DNA of 35,781 nucleotides, taken from NCBI GenBank assembly GCA_028708035.1, contig JAQVZU010000005.1:13267-49047 (forward strand). The letters are read 5' to 3'. A program made the position numbers and the translations under genes. The notes below the pieces were generated by a model. The model saw only the letters and a list, made by a program, of their open reading frames with translations, was not told the origin of the DNA and ran no database searches. Positions 34,594-35,781 of the stretch are shown in pieces; positions within the stretch are counted from its first letter, which is position 1, and each line of letters starts with the position of its first letter. Source of the DNA: Alphaproteobacteria bacterium (GTDB lineage: Bacteria; Pseudomonadota; Alphaproteobacteria; UBA9219).

Positions 34594-35781
34594 CTAGTCC
34601 AAGCCCTCCTTCGCAAGCAGCGGCAAAATCTCCTCGGCGCACTTGGCCATGGTGGGCGACGCGCGGCTGATCGGATCGGTCATATAGAAGTTCGCAATGA
34701 CAGGCGTAAACGGCTCATTCGAAACGCGCCCTTCGGCTCCAAACGCCGCCCATGGCGCGCGCTCGACGCCACCGACGTTCTCAAGCGCGGGCGCGGCACC
34801 GGCCATCTTCTCGCGGAGTTGCCTAAGCGTGTCGAAAGGCAAAGGCGTCCCCGCCGCTTCCGAAAAAGCCCGAATGATCTTCCAATCCTCACGCGCGTCG
34901 CCCGGAGGAAACGCCGCTTGAAGCGCGAGTTGCGCGCGGCCCTCAGTGTTCACATAAATGCCCGTCTTCTCGGTATATGCGGCTCCGGGCAAAATAACGT
35001 CGGCGCGTTCAGCGCCTTTGTCGCCGTGATGCCCCTGATAAATCACAAACGCATTGCCAATTCCGCTGAGATCGGCCTCATCGGCTCCCAAAAGCCAAAC
35101 CACGTCCGCCCCGCCGTTCAAAATCCCCTTGGTTCCCAAGCCGCCCTCTTGCGGCAAAAAGCCCAAGTCGAGCCCGCCCACACGCGACGCCGCAAGTTGC
35201 AGGACATTGAACCCATTCCAATCTTCGCGCACTGCATTAAAAGATTCCGCCAACTCGCGGATAATCCTGTGAAGCGCTGCCCCATCCGGCCTCGCCAAAG
35301 CGCCCGCCCCTACAATGAACATTGGCTTCTTGGCTTCTTTCAGAATTCCGCCAAACACACTGCTGCGGCCTGTTAACTCCGAAAGAACGCGCGGCGTGTT
35401 TCCGAGATACCGGTGAGGATATCCAAGATTGGCCTTGGCGCCGATCAGCCCCACGCGGCACCCACCCCTCAGCCAGCGCTTCCGAATGCGCGCGTTGACA
35501 AGCGTTGCCTCATGCCGTGGGTCGGTCCCTATTAAAAGAATGGCATCTGCTTCATCGATCCCGGCTATACCGCTGTTCATGATATACGCGGCGCGGGTCG
35601 AGACGTCGTATTCCGCCCCGTCCTGCCTGCAATCCATGTTCGGCGAGCCGAGGACTCCCATCAGCGTTTTAAGCGCGAATATCGCCTCGCAATCCGCAAG
35701 GTCGCCCACAATCGCGCCCACTCTGTTGGGCGGCAGATCACGGAGCTTCCCCGTAATCGCGGCAAACGCCTCGTCCCAACT
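34594..35781 (-). CDS. nuoG: NADH-quinone oxidoreductase subunit G, C-terminal part (5' end beyond window)
   Basis: The frame is open to the right edge, giving the last ~395 residues of NuoG. This is the molybdopterin-oxidoreductase-like domain of the NADH dehydrogenase arm. Visible blocks are [54 protein letters not shown] and [22 protein letters not shown] (in parts). The cluster-binding N-terminal half lies outside the window. It is the most upstream visible gene of the nuo operon. Confidence 0.95.
   Translation of the reverse strand, partial: SWDEAFAAITGKLRDLPPNRVGAIVGDLADCEAIFALKTLMGVLGSPNMDCRQDGAEYDVSTRAAYIMNSGIAGIDEADAILLIGTDPRHEATLVNARIRKRWLRGGCRVGLIGAKANLGYPHRYLGNTPRVLSELTGRSSVFGGILKEAKKPMFIVGAGALARPDGAALHRIIRELAESFNAVREDWNGFNVLQLAASRVGGLDLGFLPQEGGLGTKGILNGGADVVWLLGADEADLSGIGNAFVIYQGHHGDKGAERADVILPGAAYTEKTGIYVNTEGRAQLALQAAFPPGDAREDWKIIRAFSEAAGTPLPFDTLRQLREKMAGAAPALENVGGVERAPWAAFGAEGRVSNEPFTPVIANFYMTDPISRASPTMAKCAEEILPLLAKEGLD

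Overview
The window looks like a chromosomal segment of an alphaproteobacterium. It carries gcrA, a cell-cycle regulator essentially confined to that class. Other pointers are a complex I operon ending nuoN-birA, a small-type PurL, a bolA/monothiol-glutaredoxin neighbourhood and an hpn squalene cluster. Finding both the [FeFe]-hydrogenase maturases HydE and HydG and a proton-pumping complex I suggests a facultative or microaerobic lifestyle (inference). I cannot name a species. No IS element, prophage, CRISPR array, rRNA or tRNA was found.

Layout, left to right. 1-1456 (-): an acidic, 163-residue-repeat protein that runs off the left edge. 1622-6163: a drug-efflux module, with a TetR repressor divergent from an outer-membrane factor, an EmrA-type adaptor and an EmrB-type MFS pump; a perfect inverted repeat between them is the likely operator. 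6269-9689: hydG (-) and hydE (+), diverging, then an FNR/DNR-type regulator (-). 9820-11298 (-): murC on its own. 11581-15671 (+): the hpnB-hpnC-hpnD-hpnE operon, which makes squalene for hopanoids. 15685-16362 (-): an orphan gene. 16540-17079 (-): gcrA with a strong terminator and an unusual AT-rich upstream region (GANTC cluster, DnaA box, CtrA-like site). Next to it is the frameshifted 3' end of a response-regulator receiver domain. 17562-20144 (-): pyrG, secG and grxD. 20257-21062 (+): two small unknown membrane-protein genes set between grxD and bolA. 21089-24156 (-): purL-KDPGal aldolase-bolA. 24309-25112 (+): panB. 25146-35781 (-): nuoG(partial)-H-I-[lipoprotein]-J-[DUF2059 protein]-K-L-M-N-birA.

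The most unusual structure is in the nuo operon. An exported Pro/Ala-rich protein with a DUF2059-like C-terminus lies between nuoJ and nuoK and is joined to both by 4-base ATGA overlaps. A 50-residue lipoprotein gene and a REP-type palindrome lie between nuoI and nuoJ. Together they suggest periplasmic accessory factors made with complex I. The second notable item is the gcrA upstream region, where candidate sites for DnaA, CtrA and the CcrM methylase occur within about 215 bp, next to a decayed two-component gene.
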